Below, in pieces: positions 61,982-64,000 of a stretch of DNA of 64,000 nt. Origin of the DNA: Alphaproteobacteria bacterium UBA2903 (GTDB taxonomy: Bacteria > Pseudomonadota > Alphaproteobacteria > CAAGCB01 > CAG-977); assembly GCA_002349565.1 (NCBI GenBank), contig DEDN01000030.1:20856-84855 (forward strand), read 5' to 3'. The stretch's first letter is position 1, and each line of letters opens with the position of its first letter. The notes under the pieces were generated by a model, which did no database searches, was not told where the DNA came from, and worked only from the letters and a program-made list of their open reading frames with translations. A program made the position numbers and the translations under genes.

Positions 61982-63871
61982 ATGATAGATATAAACGACA
62001 TTACACTGCGATTCGGCGGGCGTTTGCTGTTTGACGGCGCGTCCGCCCATATTTCGGACGGGCAAAGGGTCGGTTTGACGGGACGCAACGGCTCGGGCAA
62101 AACCACTTTGTTCAAGATGATTCAAGGGCTGCTGCCCTGCGACGACGGCGAAATCCGCCTGACCAAAGGGCAAAAACTGGCAAGCGTCGCGCAGGAAATC
62201 CCCGACGGCGACGTTTCTTTGCTGGATTGCGTGCTGCAAGCCGACACCGAACGCACGGTTTTGCTCAAAGCTTTGGAGGAAGCGGAACAAGCGGACGACG
62301 GCATCAAAATCGGCGAGATTCACGAACGTCTGAACGTCATCGGGGCGGCGTCCGCCGAATCGCGCGCCGCGTCGATTCTGTACGGCTTGGGCTTTTCCGA
62401 AGAAAATCAAAAACGCCCCGTTTCGTCGTTTTCGGGCGGGTGGAGAATGCGCGTCGCTTTGGCGGCGGCTTTGTTCGTGCCGTCCGATGTTTTGCTGCTG
62501 GACGAACCGACCAACCACTTGGACTTGGAAGCGACGCTGTGGCTGGAAAACTATCTGTCGCGCTATGCGGGAACGCTGGTTGTCATCAGCCACGACCGTT
62601 CCTTGCTGAATCACTTGTGCGACCACATTCTGCACATCGAAGGCTTGAAAATCATCAGCTACGGCGGCAACTACAGCGCCTTTGAGCAAACACGGGCTTT
62701 ACAGCGCGAAAACGAACAAAAACAAGCCGAAAAAACCGAAGAAGCTCGTCAACATCTGCAAGCTTTCGTCGACCGTTTCCGCTACAAGGCAAGCAAAGCC
62801 AAACAGGCGCAGAGCCGTATCAAAATGCTGGAAAAGCTGCCGCCGAAAACCGTTTTCGTCAACGAATCGGAAACGCATTTCAAATTCCCGTCTCCGAACG
62901 AACTGCCCTCGCCTTTGGTTAAAATCGAAGACGGCGCGGTCGGTTACGACGGCTCGCCCGTTTTGTCGCGCTTGAATCTGCGCATCGACGCGGATGACCG
63001 AATCGCTTTGCTGGGCGCGAACGGCAACGGCAAATCGACGTTTGCCAAACTGCTGGCGGGCAAGCTGAAGCTGATGAACGGCACGATGCAAATGTCGTCG
63101 AAACTGCAAGTCGGCTATTACGCGCAGCATCAAACCGAAGAACTTTCGACGGAACTGACAGCTTACGAACAGCTGCGCCAAACAATGCGGGACGCGACGG
63201 AAACGCAGGTCCGCGCGCACTTGGGCTGCTTCGGACTGACGCAGCAGAAAGCCGACACCAAAATCGCCCTGCTGTCGGGCGGGGAAAAGGCGCGTCTGCT
63301 GTTCGCGATGATGAGCCGCAACGCCCCGCACATCCTTTTGCTGGACGAACCGACCAACCATTTGGACATCGATGCGCGCGACGCTTTGGTCGAAGCGATT
63401 AACGGCTATCGGGGCGCGGTGATTTTGATTACGCACGATCCGAACTTGATTGAGCTGACGGCGGACAGGCTGTGGCTGATTGACGGCGGGCGGTGCAAAG
63501 CGTACGACGGCGATTTGGACGACTACCGCGCTTTGCTGGCGGAAAAGGCGAAAGTACAGGCGGCGGGCGGCGCGCCCAAAGCCGACGCGCCGACCGTTTC
63601 GCGCAAGGACGAACGCCGCGAAGCCGCCGAAAAACGCCAGCAGCTTGCCCCGATACGCAAAAAAGTCAAAGAACTGGAAGCCCGCTTGGAAAAGCTGAAC
63701 GATCAGCGCGACCAAATCATGCAGCTGTTGGAAGACCCGACGATGTACATGATCGGCTTGAACGGGCAAAAAGTCCGAAACCTGCAAATCACACTGGCGC
63801 AGCTGGACGCGGAAATCGAAACGGTTGAAAACGATTGGCTGGAACAGTCGGCTTTGCTGGAAAACAGCTGA
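61982..63871 (+). CDS. ABC-F family ATPase (YheS/Uup-like)
   Basis: 629 residues from the ATG at 61982. Two ABC cassettes without membrane domains: Walker A GRNGSGKTTLFKMI (about 40) and GANGNGKSTFAKLL (about 345), signature regions SSFSGGWRMRVALAAALF and LLSGGEKARLLFAMMSRN, and both LLLDEPTNHLD boxes with catalytic Glu. The inter-domain linker (about 235-300; FVDRFRYKASKAKQAQSRIK) is the P-site tRNA-interaction motif. The C-terminal coiled coil (KKVKELEARLEKLNDQRDQ) matches Uup/YheS types. ABC-F proteins act on the ribosome; a housekeeping rather than resistance role is likely. A TTG at 61973 is a possible start. Confidence 0.93.
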   Translation: MIDINDITLRFGGRLLFDGASAHISDGQRVGLTGRNGSGKTTLFKMIQGLLPCDDGEIRLTKGQKLASVAQEIPDGDVSLLDCVLQADTERTVLLKALEEAEQADDGIKIGEIHERLNVIGAASAESRAASILYGLGFSEENQKRPVSSFSGGWRMRVALAAALFVPSDVLLLDEPTNHLDLEATLWLENYLSRYAGTLVVISHDRSLLNHLCDHILHIEGLKIISYGGNYSAFEQTRALQRENEQKQAEKTEEARQHLQAFVDRFRYKASKAKQAQSRIKMLEKLPPKTVFVNESETHFKFPSPNELPSPLVKIEDGAVGYDGSPVLSRLNLRIDADDRIALLGANGNGKSTFAKLLAGKLKLMNGTMQMSSKLQVGYYAQHQTEELSTELTAYEQLRQTMRDATETQVRAHLGCFGLTQQKADTKIALLSGGEKARLLFAMMSRNAPHILLLDEPTNHLDIDARDALVEAINGYRGAVILITHDPNLIELTADRLWLIDGGRCKAYDGDLDDYRALLAEKAKVQAAGGAPKADAPTVSRKDERREAAEKRQQLAPIRKKVKELEARLEKLNDQRDQIMQLLEDPTMYMIGLNGQKVRNLQITLAQLDAEIETVENDWLEQSALLENS

Positions 63872-63879
63872 CGCTACTG

Positions 63880-64000
63880 CCTGTAGGGGAAAACAACAGA
63901 ATCGAAATCACGAGGAGCGGAGCGACGTGGTGATCCCATACAGGTATTGGCACTCGTGCGCCCGCGTCCCGAGATTGCTTCGGGCTTACTTGCTTCGTAA
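63880..64000. repeat. Dispersed-type intergenic repeat, truncated by window edge
   Basis: After the ABC-F stop the sequence has nested inverted repeats (CCTGTA 63880-63885 with TACAGG 63939-63944, ATCAC 63907-63911 with GTGAT 63930-63934) around GAGGAGCGGAGCGACGTGG, and a hairpin CCCGA...TCGGG (63968-63984). The core closely resembles a repeat I recall from several alphaproteobacterial and other genomes. It continues past the window end. Not coding. Confidence 0.55.

Noticed and set aside
1..64000. CRISPR array, tRNA, rRNA, prophage or insertion sequence
   Set aside because: No regularly spaced direct repeats, no cloverleaf or rRNA-like stretch, and no transposase, integrase or phage structural gene was recognised anywhere in the window.

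Overview
The window is a gene-dense, roughly 52% GC stretch of an alphaproteobacterial chromosome. The best evidence is the long minus-strand run rpsB-tsf-pyrH-frr-uppS-cdsA-dxr-rseP-bamA-skp-lpxD-fabZ-lpxA-lpxI-lpxB, which uses LpxI rather than LpxH. It is preceded by proS-lolC-lolD-dnaE, and proS is the short bacterial type without the editing insertion. Other alphaproteobacterial marks are a Bpt-type leucyl-transferase, an HdaA-like DnaA paralogue, a class II DAHP synthase and a DUF2066 protein. A cysteine-rich anaerobe-style Mrp, a GH77 glucanotransferase and an autotransporter suggest a host-associated, perhaps gut and uncultured, lineage; that part is inference. No rRNA, tRNA, CRISPR array, prophage or insertion sequence was seen.

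Layout. 1-9.9 kb: a partial membrane protein and metG; a GNAT enzyme; a MoxR-DUF58-DUF4381 cluster behind a GT87-like membrane protein; a DUF3800 gene with a hairpin leader; bpt, yjbQ and ppa. 9.9-19.9 kb (the most accessory part): an intergenic region with several hairpins, a frameshifted autotransporter, rplM-rpsI, an orphan coiled-coil membrane protein, a GH77 enzyme and two secreted proteins of unknown role. 19.9-33.2 kb: nadE-gltX-cysS, a ribokinase-like gene, an acidic membrane protein coupled to a GT-C transferase, class II DAHP synthase, glmS and glmU. 33.3-48.8 kb: gph, then the lipid A / outer-membrane / translation-factor operon ending in mrp. 49-64 kb: dnaE, lolD, lolC, proS, a GT2 enzyme, hda, an AI-2E-type permease, DUF2066, ndk, a Sel1-repeat protein, an ABC-F ATPase, and a dispersed-type repeat cut by the window edge.

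Functionally the window is dominated by envelope biogenesis: UDP-GlcNAc supply by GlmS/GlmU, lipid A by LpxA/D/I/B with FabZ, undecaprenyl and phospholipid precursors by Dxr/UppS/CdsA, and outer-membrane assembly by BamA/Skp/LolCD/RseP. This is combined with core translation and replication genes. Genes are tightly packed, with many ATGA overlaps and four convergent pairs whose stop codons overlap. No stretch over 300 bases lacks a gene.

The observations most worth a second look are a NadE whose glutaminase domain seems to have lost all three catalytic residues, an autotransporter split at a homopolymeric A tract, and a hairpin in the leader of the DUF3800 gene that fits the known class of DUF3800-associated RNA motifs.
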